Part shown: positions 15,672-23,672 of the stretch, piece after piece
Layout: every line of letters begins with the position of its first letter
How positions within the stretch are numbered: the stretch's first letter is position 1
NCBI GenBank assembly: GCA_029552125.1
Contig: JAKPEE010000158.1
Coordinates: forward strand, 1 to 45,582
Origin: Bacillota bacterium
GTDB taxonomy: Bacteria; Bacillota; Dethiobacteria; DTU022
Direction of reading: 5' to 3'
Length of the DNA: 45,582 nucleotides
Notes under the pieces: generated by a model
Seen by the model: only the letters and a program-made list of their open reading frames with translations
Databases searched by the model: none
Told to the model about the DNA's origin: nothing
Position numbers and translations under genes: made by a program

Positions 15672-16818
15672 TGATTACCACCGGTGTTCCGGCGTCGGCG
15701 GAGCCGCTGACCAGATCAGCCAGGCTGGCCAGGATATCCTCCATCCGCCGGGGAGTGGTCCCTTCTTTTTCCATGCTATCTCCGGAGAGAGCACCGGGTT
15801 TACTCTGTTCCAGAATCTGTTCTATTTCCGCTGCGCTTTTTCCATACTCATGGTAGTAGCGATCAGCCAGGTATTTTAATTTTACTCCTTCGCGAAACCC
15901 TTTGAGGCCGCCGGTAACGGCAAAAGCCGGCTGGGGATCGGCCAGTTCATAAATACCGCTGCTGGGATCGCGGTAGGCCCCATCGCCGTAAATCATTACT
16001 TCCACCCTGACATGCAACTGTTCAGCCACTTTACGCTGTAAGGCGTAGACCACCTTTTTCCCATCCCTGGGTGCCAGCTTTAATTTATTACCCGCCGACA
16101 TGTTGCTCCCCAACAAACCCCATTCTGAACACGCCGGCCCTTCTGTACACATATCGTCCAGGCTGAGGCAATTATTAATCAACCGGCGGATGATCTGCTT
16201 GGTTTCGGCACGGCTGTGAATATCGGCGGCGATAACCCCGTCAGGTTCGAAACGGGCCACTGCGGCCGGATCATTACAAAAGTAAATTATGGCTTCAGCT
16301 CCGGCAGCCTCGATAATACTCCGGTACAACCCCACATAATCTACCCCGGTGATGGGGTGCTTGAAACAACGGCCGGCCAGATCCTCCAGGGTGATTAAAT
16401 CCCCTCCAAGTTCTTTGGCCACTTCCGGGGGGATAATCTGATTGCCTACTTCGTCACAGGGATAAGAGAACTGGACCAGCACTTTTCCCCGGGGAACCGC
16501 TTCAGCTATCCCTTTTAAAACCATGGAAAAACGATTCCGGCTGGCAATGGGGAAAACAACGGCAACTTTGCCCTCCTCTGAAAGCCCTAATTTTAATTGA
16601 ACTTCACGGGCAATATCGGCGGTAGTGACATAATTATTCTGGGCGCGAGCCACAACAGATTCAGTAATACAGACAATATCGCCATCATCCAGCAAGCCGT
16701 CCCGGTGGCAGCGGCAAAGTTGTTCAAAAATTAGATCAACAATAGACATTCCCGGCAGGATAACTCCCATTTTCAAGCCAAAGGCCACCGGCCCAATATA
16801 ATCGGGTAGTTTTGACAT
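15634..16818 (-). CDS. coenzyme F420-0:L-glutamate ligase-like protein
   Basis: This roughly 394-aa protein matches the F420_ligase (CofE/FbiB N-terminal) family: N-terminal VAFGLKMGVILPGMS, GDIVCITESVVARAQ, later MIYGDGAYRDPSSGIYELADP and AFAVTGGLKG. In F420 producers CofE adds glutamates to F420-0 with GTP. Many Clostridia carry such homologues without F420 biosynthesis, so the substrate here is uncertain; no cofC/D/G/H is in the window. I chose ATG 16818, eight bases after AAGGGAGA, over GTG 16824, which is too close to it. It is longer than archaeal CofE (about 250 aa) by a C-terminal extension. It follows the mobA/tat cluster on the same strand. Confidence 0.82.
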   Translation of the reverse strand: MSKLPDYIGPVAFGLKMGVILPGMSIVDLIFEQLCRCHRDGLLDDGDIVCITESVVARAQNNYVTTADIAREVQLKLGLSEEGKVAVVFPIASRNRFSMVLKGIAEAVPRGKVLVQFSYPCDEVGNQIIPPEVAKELGGDLITLEDLAGRCFKHPITGVDYVGLYRSIIEAAGAEAIIYFCNDPAAVARFEPDGVIAADIHSRAETKQIIRRLINNCLSLDDMCTEGPACSEWGLLGSNMSAGNKLKLAPRDGKKVVYALQRKVAEQLHVRVEVMIYGDGAYRDPSSGIYELADPQPAFAVTGGLKGFREGVKLKYLADRYYHEYGKSAAEIEQILEQSKPGALSGDSMEKEGTTPRRMEDILASLADLVSGSADAGTPVVIIKGFLPGACSGV

Positions 16819-16897
16819 GATCACTGTCTCCCTTTTATTAAAATAAATAATGGCACCCGAAAGCGCTTTTGTCGCTTAGAACATTATAATACGCAGA

Positions 16898-17512
16898 TCA
16901 ACCATTAACAGAAGCCAGAATTTCTTTAGCTGCCCGATAATCATCCCAGGTGTTAATATTAAAAAAAGCAAGCTGCTGGGGATCATATTGTATTATTTCA
17001 TCTGCGCCAATCTGCCTGACCCGGACAGAATGGTAAAACGAAGTCACCTTGCCGCCGTTTTGCTCCAGCTGCCTGCGGATGGCTTCAATACAGGAGCGGC
17101 TATAAAATGCATGCAGCGGTTGATAATAGCTGCCGATACAGGGAACCACCACATCATAACGGCTGGCGAACCGGGCCATGTAGCCGATTAAATCAAGATT
17201 AATAAAAGGCATATCGCAGGCCAGCACAAACTGGTAGGGCAAAGGGGAAGCGCTCAGCCCGGCATGAATGCCTCGCAAAGGGTTTTTAGCATAGCCGGTT
17301 AGAAGATCGCAAACAAACCGAACCGGCATAGGAGGAAAAATCTCCGGATGGTCTGTTACCACGGTGATATGGTTAAAAAAAGGTTTTAGATTTTTTACTG
17401 CTTTTTCGATGAGTGATTCTTCTCCCAGCTTCAGCAAAGGCTTGGCCACACCCAAGCGCTTGCTATCACCGCCGGCCAGAATAATGGCTCCCTTTTCGCC
17501 CGCTCGCTGCAC
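16898..17512 (-). CDS. mobA: molybdenum cofactor guanylyltransferase
   Basis: The 204-aa nucleotidyltransferase has the N-terminal signature ILAGGDSKRLGVAKPLLKLG, with K24 as the expected catalytic lysine. Internal marks are VTDHPE, the GIHAGLSAS loop and the metal-binding CDMPF. It converts Mo-molybdopterin plus GTP to the guanine dinucleotide form needed by formate dehydrogenases and other DMSO-reductase-family enzymes. The GTG at 17512 follows GGGAGTG by about 9 nt. It lies 24 bp after tatC in a minus-strand cluster with fdhE and two tatA genes, which fits its role in making an exported Mo/W enzyme. Confidence 0.93.
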   Translation of the reverse strand: MQRAGEKGAIILAGGDSKRLGVAKPLLKLGEESLIEKAVKNLKPFFNHITVVTDHPEIFPPMPVRFVCDLLTGYAKNPLRGIHAGLSASPLPYQFVLACDMPFINLDLIGYMARFASRYDVVVPCIGSYYQPLHAFYSRSCIEAIRRQLEQNGGKVTSFYHSVRVRQIGADEIIQYDPQQLAFFNINTWDDYRAAKEILASVNG

Positions 17513-17536
17513 CTGTTAACACTCCCAATCAACACT

Positions 17537-18268
17537 CTATTCAACCATCTCTTTCTTTCTTCTTTTTTCGCTGGCCAGTACCATGATTATACCAACCTCA
17601 TAAAGTAGAAACATCGGCCCTGCCATCACCAACTGGGAAATTACATCAGGGGGCGTAATTACTGCCGCCACCACCAGTATTATGAGCAGAGCATATTTAC
17701 GATTCCTCCGTAAAAACCGGGAAGAAAGCAATCCGATGCGGCCCAGGGCCCATGTCAGCAGAGGAAGTTGAAAAGTAAGGCCAAAGGCAAGATGAAAAGA
17801 TGTTACAAACGAAATATATTCGCTAATCGTAAACTGGGGATCAAGCCTTTCAGAGGCGAACTGCAGAAAAAAATTGATCGTGAAAGGAAAAACCACTGTG
17901 TAAGCAAAGAATATCCCGCAGCAAAAAAGAAAACAAATCCCCGCCAGGATAATGAGAACAAATTTCTTCTCCCGCCGGGTAAAAGCGGGAAACAAGAAGG
18001 CCATGACCTGGTGCAGAATGAGGGGTGAGGCAATTATAGCGCCGGCAAGAAACGAAAGTCTTAAATTGGCTGTTAACGCCTCAGGGGGGGAAAGATAAAT
18101 CAAAGGAAGTCCCTTCAGGGGTGCGGTAAGAAAGCGGCGAATCCAGGATATCCGGGTGAAGCAAAATATGGCCGCCGCCAGCAGCCCTCCCGCGGAAATG
18201 ATCAGGCGCATACGCAGCTCCGCCAGGTGTTCCAGCACCGTCATGGTGCCGTCCTTGCTTTTGCTCAT
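17537..18268 (-). CDS. tatC: Sec-independent protein translocase TatC
   Basis: This integral membrane subunit recognises twin-arginine signal peptides. It has six hydrophobic segments and the conserved N-terminal motif HLAELRMRL just before TM1, plus FPLLPGG-less but typical FAYTVVFPFTINFF and the proline-rich TM3/4 region. I place the start at ATG 18268 (MSKSKDGT), which follows GTGAGG; longer readings to 18313 add a non-conserved stretch. The length of about 243 aa is normal. A strong C/G hairpin lies between tatA and tatC. Together with the TatA proteins it forms the minimal TatAC export system common in Bacillota. Confidence 0.94.
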   Translation of the reverse strand: MSKSKDGTMTVLEHLAELRMRLIISAGGLLAAAIFCFTRISWIRRFLTAPLKGLPLIYLSPPEALTANLRLSFLAGAIIASPLILHQVMAFLFPAFTRREKKFVLIILAGICFLFCCGIFFAYTVVFPFTINFFLQFASERLDPQFTISEYISFVTSFHLAFGLTFQLPLLTWALGRIGLLSSRFLRRNRKYALLIILVVAAVITPPDVISQLVMAGPMFLLYEVGIIMVLASEKRRKKEMVE

Positions 18269-18314
18269 CTTGGCCTCACTTCCACCATCGCCTGTGAACT
18301 TATAACAAAACAAT

Positions 18315-18335
18315 CCCCCCCTAAAGCCAGGGGGG
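18315..18335 (-). terminator. GC hairpin between tatA and tatC
   Basis: Six C and six G flank an 8-nt loop (CCCCCC...GGGGGG); on the minus strand the hairpin is followed by ATTGTTTT. The U-run is poor, so it may give partial termination or RNA processing that sets the high TatA to low TatC ratio. Confidence 0.45.
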
Positions 18336-18384
18336 AAACTTGAAAGACAGGGCTTTCTGCCCGCCTGCCGGACCCCGGTTTTAT

Positions 18385-18579
18385 TTAATTGCCCTTATTA
18401 TTCTCCGCAGCGGAAGAGGTATCTTCCGCACCGGAGCCCTTACCCTTCAAGCCCTCCTTCAATTCCACCACACTTCGGCCAATGGCCTTGGCCAGGCCGG
18501 GCAGTTTGGTTGGCCCGAATATGAGTAAGATTACTACCAGAATAACAACAACTTCCAGGGCGCCAATTTTGCCGAACAT
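18385..18579 (-). CDS. tatA: twin-arginine translocase subunit TatA
   Basis: The 64-aa protein has one N-terminal membrane helix (about 6-22), the FGPTKLPGLAKAIG hinge and amphipathic helix, and a charged unstructured tail. This is the classic TatA/E layout. The ATG 18579 follows AGGAGG at about 9 nt. It is the second of two TatA paralogues within 1.4 kb, separated by fdhE, and precedes tatC. It would form the pore for folded Tat substrates. Confidence 0.95.
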   Translation of the reverse strand: MFGKIGALEVVVILVVILLIFGPTKLPGLAKAIGRSVVELKEGLKGKGSGAEDTSSAAENNKGN

Positions 18580-18604
18580 TTTGGATAGCCTCCTGTTTGT
18601 TTCT

Positions 18605-19534
18605 CTAAGACAAAAGGGTTAAATTTTCACCGGGAAGAAAACCCTCTCTGCGGGCCAGAAAATCTAGTTCTATAGTAAAAATGTTCTCCAGCTCTAAAAT
18701 GACCTCCCGGCCAATTTCTTTGGTTACCACTGTTTTTAAATAGCTCTTGCAACAGTCGCAAAGCTGCACTCTGCGGCCCGGATGTTCTTCTGTATAAAAA
18801 AATTGCAACTGTGTGAAATCCTTATTGGCGCAAAAAGGACACTCCAGGCGGGGAAATTGCCACTGGAGATGGCAAAGCCAGCATTCCAGAATCCGGGCGC
18901 CATCTTCCGGCCGCAGCATGGCCATGCCCGGCTTTTGCCCGCAAAGAGGGCAAAAGCCGTGCTGCCATAATGAAAAATCAGACAGCTCAGCTACAGACGC
19001 TCCCAGAGATTGATAGAACGGCCCCAGTGCCTGAAACAAGACGAAAGCCGCAAGCTCCGCCTCAACCCCGGTCATTTCATCCCATTTTTGCTCTCTGACA
19101 TATTTTACCATTTTTTCCCCGTCAAACGAAGCACTTTCAGCTAAAAATTTAGCCAGGCTTTGACCCTGTAAATCGGAAAGCTCAAGAAGCTTTTGCAATC
19201 CGCCTGTTTCCGGATAAAGGCAGCTTAAGGCCTCGACAATTTTACTGAGCGCCTGCCGGTAAAGGGGACCATCTACAGGCACCTGCCGTCCGTGTAACAA
19301 AAAGCGGCCCTGGCGAAGCAACTCCTTAATTTCTTCAGATTTCCACAGTGAAGTATCGCCGGTGATCCTTTCCCGGAAATCATACCAGATCTGGAAAAGT
19401 TGTTCATAAAAACGAATCAAAGTATTGTCTATTCCTGCTGCCGGTTGATAACGGTCCATTTCTTTTTTAAACTCGGGCCATGTAACCGCCAGTCCAAAAG
19501 GCACAACCATACCCCCAATTATTGTTACAGCCAC
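18605..19534 (-). CDS. fdhE: formate dehydrogenase accessory protein FdhE
   Basis: This roughly 300-aa cytoplasmic factor is needed to mature Tat-exported formate dehydrogenase. The C-terminal half carries the FdhE rubredoxin-like metal site: CPLCGQKP, CWLC, CPFC and CDCC, four CxxC pairs. The N-terminal half is helical. The reading from GTG 19534 lacks an SD; a GGGGGT eight codons in suggests the GTG at about 19504. It is flanked by tatA genes, so enzyme maturation and export are co-encoded. The formate dehydrogenase itself is not in the window. Confidence 0.9.
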   Translation of the reverse strand: MAVTIIGGMVVPFGLAVTWPEFKKEMDRYQPAAGIDNTLIRFYEQLFQIWYDFRERITGDTSLWKSEEIKELLRQGRFLLHGRQVPVDGPLYRQALSKIVEALSCLYPETGGLQKLLELSDLQGQSLAKFLAESASFDGEKMVKYVREQKWDEMTGVEAELAAFVLFQALGPFYQSLGASVAELSDFSLWQHGFCPLCGQKPGMAMLRPEDGARILECWLCHLQWQFPRLECPFCANKDFTQLQFFYTEEHPGRRVQLCDCCKSYLKTVVTKEIGREVILELENIFTIELDFLARREGFLPGENLTLLS

Positions 19535-19543
19535 TTGTAATAT

Positions 19544-19735
19544 TTAATCTTTCGGGTCTTCCTGTGCATCATCTACGGCTATGCTCCGGCTGATATCTTT
19601 CGACGCCTGCCGGAATTCGCGGAGTGCCTGGCCAATGGATCGGCCCAGTTCGGGCAATTTGGCCGGGCCGAAGATAATCAGTGCAACAGCCAGAATCAGC
19701 ACCAATTCCCACATACCAATTTTACCACCGAACAA
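19544..19735 (-). CDS. tatA: second twin-arginine translocase subunit TatA
   Basis: The TatA-type protein has one helix (MWELVLILAVALIIF), the FGPAKLPELGRSIG hinge and an acidic tail. An ATG at 19753 is in frame, but GGAGGTG lies inside that extension. It is followed 6-7 nt later by TTG 19735, which gives MFGGKIGMWEL, just like the first TatA. I therefore take TTG as the start (63 aa). It is the first gene of the tatA-fdhE-tatA-tatC-mobA cluster, so the promoter should lie in 19754-19900. Confidence 0.92.
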   Translation of the reverse strand: MFGGKIGMWELVLILAVALIIFGPAKLPELGRSIGQALREFRQASKDISRSIAVDDAQEDPKD

Positions 19736-19753
19736 AGTTTTCACCTCCGGCAT

Positions 19754-20151
19754 TTAGTGCGGGGAGAAGCTCTTAAATTGACCCGATAAGCTAATTAAAG
19801 GTACTTCTACACAAGGCCATAATATCCTTTGCTTTTTCAAAAAAATAAAATGCCAGTTTTCACTAACCTCTAACTTGATAAACCTGCAGCGGTTATTGCT
19901 TTCAACCGGCCGGGTAGGAGACTACCCCTTATCAGGATAGCCCGCCTCCCACACCACCGTACGGATGTTCAGATGTACAGCGGTTCCAGGGTAAACACGT
20001 TTTCTTGCAGAATAACAATCCATAAAAATAAGGTATCCGGCAAGCCTGAACCATTTGTTAAGGATTATAGCTCAACCGGCGGTCGCGCCGGAGGGCTTAC
20101 TACCGAACACGGCAACCGCCGGTGAATTATTCCGAAAGCTTTACCGCCCCA
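19754..20151. other. 398-bp interval with an intron remnant and a hairpin
   Basis: There is no gene. The interval holds the putative group II intron 3' end (19912-19987, minus strand) and a 9-bp stem ACCGGCGGT/ACCGCCGGT (20075-20083 and 20115-20123) just past the PAP2 stop, which may end that gene or belong to the intron. The tat cluster promoter must lie in 19754-19900. Confidence 0.5.
19912..19987 (-). mobile_element. decayed group II intron 3' end (domains V and VI)
   Basis: Read on the minus strand, a roughly 34-nt domain-V-like helix (ACCGCTGTAC with GTACGGTGGT, ten pairs) is followed by GTGTGGGAGGCGGG. A domain-VI-like hairpin comes next (GGCTATCC with GGGTAGTC) and ends in CTCCTACCC, the usual intron end with a bulged A. 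The upper stem of domain V is poor and the AGC triad is not intact, and no reverse transcriptase is nearby. It is probably a dead remnant. Confidence 0.45.
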
Positions 20152-21162
20152 TTAATCCGCTTCGCGGGGCGTCAACTTCAAGGCCACAAAAAGAGCCGGC
20201 GCCGCCAGGGTAGCCCAGATACCGCCGAGGGCATAGCGCGCAAACCCGACCATTTTGGCGGCAAAAGTCGCATCAGGTCCACCGGATGGCAGGACACCGC
20301 TCAGGCCAAGGATAATGCCAAAAAGGACGGTCAGCCCCAGGACCGCTTTTACAAACTGCAGCGGCAGGGCTGTTGCCGTTCGCGAGCGCACTTTTTCTTT
20401 TTCCAGGACATAGCCCACAGATGCGCCGGCCAGATAGCCCAAAAGCTTGGGAGGATCAGCGCCGGGCAGCACCGCCGTCAGCACGACCGGTATGAACACG
20501 GCCAGGGCCAGCAAAAGCGGCAGCGAAAATTTTTCAATCCAGCCCCGCTGCACAAAAAGGGCGCTCAGCCAGATAAAAAACAGCAGAAACGGCAGCCCGA
20601 AAGCCAATCCGCCGAGTATATCTCCTAAAAAATGGTACCCCAGAACCATGCGGGACAAAGCGATCAGGGCCGTGGCGATCACCGCCCAGATCCAGAACCC
20701 CCTTCTCTTGATCAGCACCGCCAGGTAACCCCAAACCGTCACTGCGGTAAGAGTATGACCGCTGGGAAAAGACCAGCTATTGGGCGGGTGGATGACCCCT
20801 TCCAGGGTCGGGCGGGGCAGCCTGGTTAAATCCTTGATCAGGCCGCAGTAAACACCCGAACCGAGTAGTAAAAACGCCGTCCAAAAACCGAGCGGTTTAC
20901 TGACACACCAGATTAATACACCCAGCAAGACCATAAAAAACTGGTCATCGCCCAGAAAGGTAAAAACCCGGAAAAAAATCTCCACCGGAACGCTGCGCCA
21001 CTGCTGCAGGGACATTATAAAATCAAGGCTGCGGGTTTGCGTCCAGAAAAGTATGAGTATAAGGGCACTGATAATTGTCACAGCCCAGCAAACACTGAGC
21101 CAGGCTATCTCGCGGCCTCGCTCCGGGGAGAAATAAGGTTTGTTTACCGGAGGAAAATCCAT
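20152..21162 (-). CDS. PAP2-family phosphatase, membrane-bound
   Basis: This polytopic membrane phosphatase of about 336 aa has the three PAP2 motifs: KDLTRLPRP, PSGHT, and SRMVLGYHFLGD with the His nucleophile and Asp. About eight hydrophobic segments are visible, with extra helices after the catalytic core. Likely substrates are undecaprenyl diphosphate or phosphatidic acid/phosphatidylglycerol phosphate; the sequence does not decide. The ATG 21162 is 8 nt after AAAGGAG, while the upstream GTG 21171 is too close. It stands alone, with a hairpin after its stop. Confidence 0.9.
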   Translation of the reverse strand: MDFPPVNKPYFSPERGREIAWLSVCWAVTIISALILILFWTQTRSLDFIMSLQQWRSVPVEIFFRVFTFLGDDQFFMVLLGVLIWCVSKPLGFWTAFLLLGSGVYCGLIKDLTRLPRPTLEGVIHPPNSWSFPSGHTLTAVTVWGYLAVLIKRRGFWIWAVIATALIALSRMVLGYHFLGDILGGLAFGLPFLLFFIWLSALFVQRGWIEKFSLPLLLALAVFIPVVLTAVLPGADPPKLLGYLAGASVGYVLEKEKVRSRTATALPLQFVKAVLGLTVLFGIILGLSGVLPSGGPDATFAAKMVGFARYALGGIWATLAAPALFVALKLTPREAD

Positions 21163-21313
21163 GCCGCTCACTCCTTTCGCCGATTAATAAACCGCAAAGC
21201 TTCTATTCGCCTCCACAACGTTTCATTCCTTCCAAAGCTTAACAGTAATAGCAAAACGTGAGGTCAGCGATTTCTTATCTTCGCCGGCCCTGCTTTATGG
21301 TTGCCGTAAAGAG

Positions 21314-21988
21314 CTATTCCTTTGAACTACCTGGGCCGGGGTTATCCCCATGGCCGACACATTTTAGAATGTGCAGGTCGATCTGGTAGTGTGGTCGCAG
21401 GGGATCGTCCACGGTCACGGGGATGCGGTGGCGTTCTTCGGCAAACAGGCCGGTGGCCATAACTTCCTCGATAAAAGCAAAGGTCACGGGGCGGTGATCG
21501 TGGGTAAGGTAGATGGATCCGCCTTTTTGCACCGTTTGCAGCAGTACGCTTTTCAGGTGCGGCAGCAGACGCGGCTCATAGGCAATATCAGAGGCCAGCA
21601 CCAACTTAAAGCGCTCCCTGAGGCTGAAACTGCGCCAGTCTTGCAAAAGCAGGCGGTATTGCTGTAGCTGGTTCAGGACAGCATTATGCCGGCATAGTTC
21701 CAGGGCCAGGGGCTGAAAATCGGAAAAGGCTACGGTGGCTCCTTTAAGCCCGCACACCACCCCCGGCAGTCCCACGCCGGCGCCCAGTTCCAACACGGAA
21801 ACGCCCTTCAGGGCAGGACCGCTCCAGATATATTTGGCCAGGGCCCGGGCCGCAGGCCAGACGTCAGCCCAGCAAGGGGTTTGATCCGGATCCGAAAGGT
21901 CACCGATAAACTGCTCCGGCTCCGCCGCCACCGCCAGGGGAATGGTAATACCCGGAAGTTTAAACTGCAACACTTTTATTTTTAGCAT
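21314..21988 (-). CDS. class I SAM-dependent methyltransferase, METTL21/NNT1-like
   Basis: The protein has motif I VLELGAGVGLPGVVCGLKG, then VAFSDFQPLAL, and VLASDIAYEPRLLPHL in place of the usual post-II motif. This pattern fits the lysine or small-molecule methyltransferase group PF10294. The conserved fold begins near MLKIKVLQF, so I place the start at ATG 21988 (225 aa). The frame stays open about 41 codons further up without conserved character, and the SD for ATG 21988 is weak (GGGGGT at a distance). The substrate is unknown; many members methylate proteins. No obvious partner lies beside it. Confidence 0.78.
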   Translation of the reverse strand: MLKIKVLQFKLPGITIPLAVAAEPEQFIGDLSDPDQTPCWADVWPAARALAKYIWSGPALKGVSVLELGAGVGLPGVVCGLKGATVAFSDFQPLALELCRHNAVLNQLQQYRLLLQDWRSFSLRERFKLVLASDIAYEPRLLPHLKSVLLQTVQKGGSIYLTHDHRPVTFAFIEEVMATGLFAEERHRIPVTVDDPLRPHYQIDLHILKCVGHGDNPGPGSSKE

Positions 21989-22158
21989 GGACAACGATGA
22001 TTTACCCCCTATCCCTGTCCCTCTCCCTGGGGAGAAGATACAACCCGTGCAGGCAGCCGTTTTTCTACAGGCTGCTAGTTGAAGACAGTGAGAAGCCCAT
22101 GCTTCCGTCAAACGGCCGCCGCCAGAATGTTCAAAAACCCCCGTTCCCCCTTTGATGC

Positions 22159-22404
22159 TTACCCTAAGTCTTGCTCCTCTGCCTCTTTCGCTGAGCGAAG
22201 CAATTCCCTGGCCTGCTGCAACAATCTCCGCGGGACCAAAATGCGAATTTCATAGGCCTGCCCCCCGATTACGCGCATAGCCCCGGCAAGTGCATCACGA
22301 TCCACTTTGCGGCAGGGGATGTTGGCCGATTGCAGCAGCCCGCAAATTATTTCGGCCTCCACGTCATTAAACGCCTCGGCCAGTTGCGCCCATTGTTCTT
22401 CCAT
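22159..22404 (-). CDS. DUF2007-family putative signal-transducing protein
   Basis: This small cytoplasmic alpha-beta protein of about 81 aa has the family pattern: NDVEAEIICGLLQSANIP, then a GGQAYEIRILVP strand, followed by a terminal helix LLQQARELLRSA. The ATG 22404 follows AAGGAGTAAGGAG, which settles the start; a longer frame to 22491 has no SD. The family is widespread and its role is not established. It is divergent from queG across a 142-bp gap. Confidence 0.8.
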   Translation of the reverse strand: MEEQWAQLAEAFNDVEAEIICGLLQSANIPCRKVDRDALAGAMRVIGGQAYEIRILVPRRLLQQARELLRSAKEAEEQDLG

Positions 22405-22546
22405 GATTATGCTCCTTACTCCTTCCGCCGATCTATTAAGTCCATGAAAACAAAACCAGAAGTAATGGCCCCGGGTAAATATATAGGCCAACCGTTAATT
22501 TGACGAAAGGCCGGGCCGGAGGTATGATCCCCGTGGAGGGGATCAG

Positions 22547-23671
22547 ATGCTTTTAAAAATAGAAAAATTAAAAGAACTGGCCGCCGGCGCCGGTCTGGAG
22601 CTGGCAGGAGTAACGGAGGCAAGACCGCTCGAACATATGCTCGAGCGGTTGCAGCGGCGGCGCGCCGAGGGAAGGGATACCCCTTTTGAGGAACGGGAAC
22701 CGCGGCGGCGCCTTGCTCCGGAAGCCCTGCTGCCCGGGTGCCGCAGCATCATCGTCCTGGGTCTCCCCTATGACTTCCCTGAACCACTCCAGAAGCCCTC
22801 CGCAAAGGCTGCCGGCCCAAGGGGCATGGTATCCCGCCTGGCCCGGGGGCTGGATTACCACGTGCTGCTGGAACATAAAGCCAGAGAACTGCTAAACTTA
22901 ATCAAACGCGAACTGGCCGGTTCAATCCAATCACGCATCCTGGTTGACCGCAGTCCCCTGCTGGAAAAAGAGCTGGCCCGGGCCGCAGGGCTGGGCCATA
23001 TCGGAGCCCATTGCCTTCTTATTACCCCGCGTTACGGTTCTTTCGTTACCCTGGGTACCATTTTGCTGGACCGGGAACTGGAGCAATCCGCGCCCGGTGA
23101 TGCAGGCTGCCGCGGCTGCGGGGCCTGCCGGGAGGCCTGCCCCACCGGAGCCCTGCCGGAACCGTTTATTTTAGACCCGGCCCGCTGTATTTCTTATTTA
23201 ACCCAGGCGCGGGGAATCGTGCCTGTCGAATTACGCAGTTACATGGGCGGGCAGCTTTACGGCTGCGACCTTTGCCAGGAAGCCTGCCCGGATAACCGGA
23301 AAGCACTGCAGCGCGGATCCGCAGAAGCTTCATTTCCTTTTTTCCCGGCGAAGCCTTTGCTGCTGCCCCTGCTGCGGCTGACCCGGAAAGAATTTGATCA
23401 AACCATCGGTCTTACTGCCGCGGGGTGGCGGGGCAAGACAACGCTTCAACGCAACGCCGTGATTGCCCTGGGAAACAGCGGCGACCCCGCGGCTATACCG
23501 GCGCTGGCGGAAATCCTTAAACATGATCCCCGGCCGCTGCTTAGGCTCCACGCGGCCTGGTCCCTGGGGCGTCTCGGCGGAGCCGCGGCACGGCGCCACC
23601 TGGAAAACAGCCGCTTGCATGAAACGGACAGCACCGTGCTAAGAGAGGTTAACACCGCCCTGGAGAGGTAA
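22547..23671 (+). CDS. queG: epoxyqueuosine reductase QueG
   Basis: The enzyme makes queuosine in tRNA by reducing epoxyqueuosine, using cobalamin and two [4Fe-4S] clusters. The N-terminal DUF1730-like domain binds cobalamin. Cluster Cys are in CRGCGACREACPTGAL and CISY, then CDLCQEACP. The C-terminus (about 290-374) is a HEAT-like repeat (NAVIALGNSGDPAAIPAL, LHAAWSLGRLGG). The length of 374 aa is typical. The ATG 22547 follows GGAGGGGAT. Its stop lies 2 bp from the convergent GDPD stop. Confidence 0.94.
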   Translation: MLLKIEKLKELAAGAGLELAGVTEARPLEHMLERLQRRRAEGRDTPFEEREPRRRLAPEALLPGCRSIIVLGLPYDFPEPLQKPSAKAAGPRGMVSRLARGLDYHVLLEHKARELLNLIKRELAGSIQSRILVDRSPLLEKELARAAGLGHIGAHCLLITPRYGSFVTLGTILLDRELEQSAPGDAGCRGCGACREACPTGALPEPFILDPARCISYLTQARGIVPVELRSYMGGQLYGCDLCQEACPDNRKALQRGSAEASFPFFPAKPLLLPLLRLTRKEFDQTIGLTAAGWRGKTTLQRNAVIALGNSGDPAAIPALAEILKHDPRPLLRLHAAWSLGRLGGAAARRHLENSRLHETDSTVLREVNTALER

Positions 23672-23672
23672 C

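Noticed and set aside
20122-20628. 168-codon plus frame opposite the PAP2 gene
   Set aside because: Very rich in Gln/Arg/Gly, which is typical of the antisense of a hydrophobic membrane protein.
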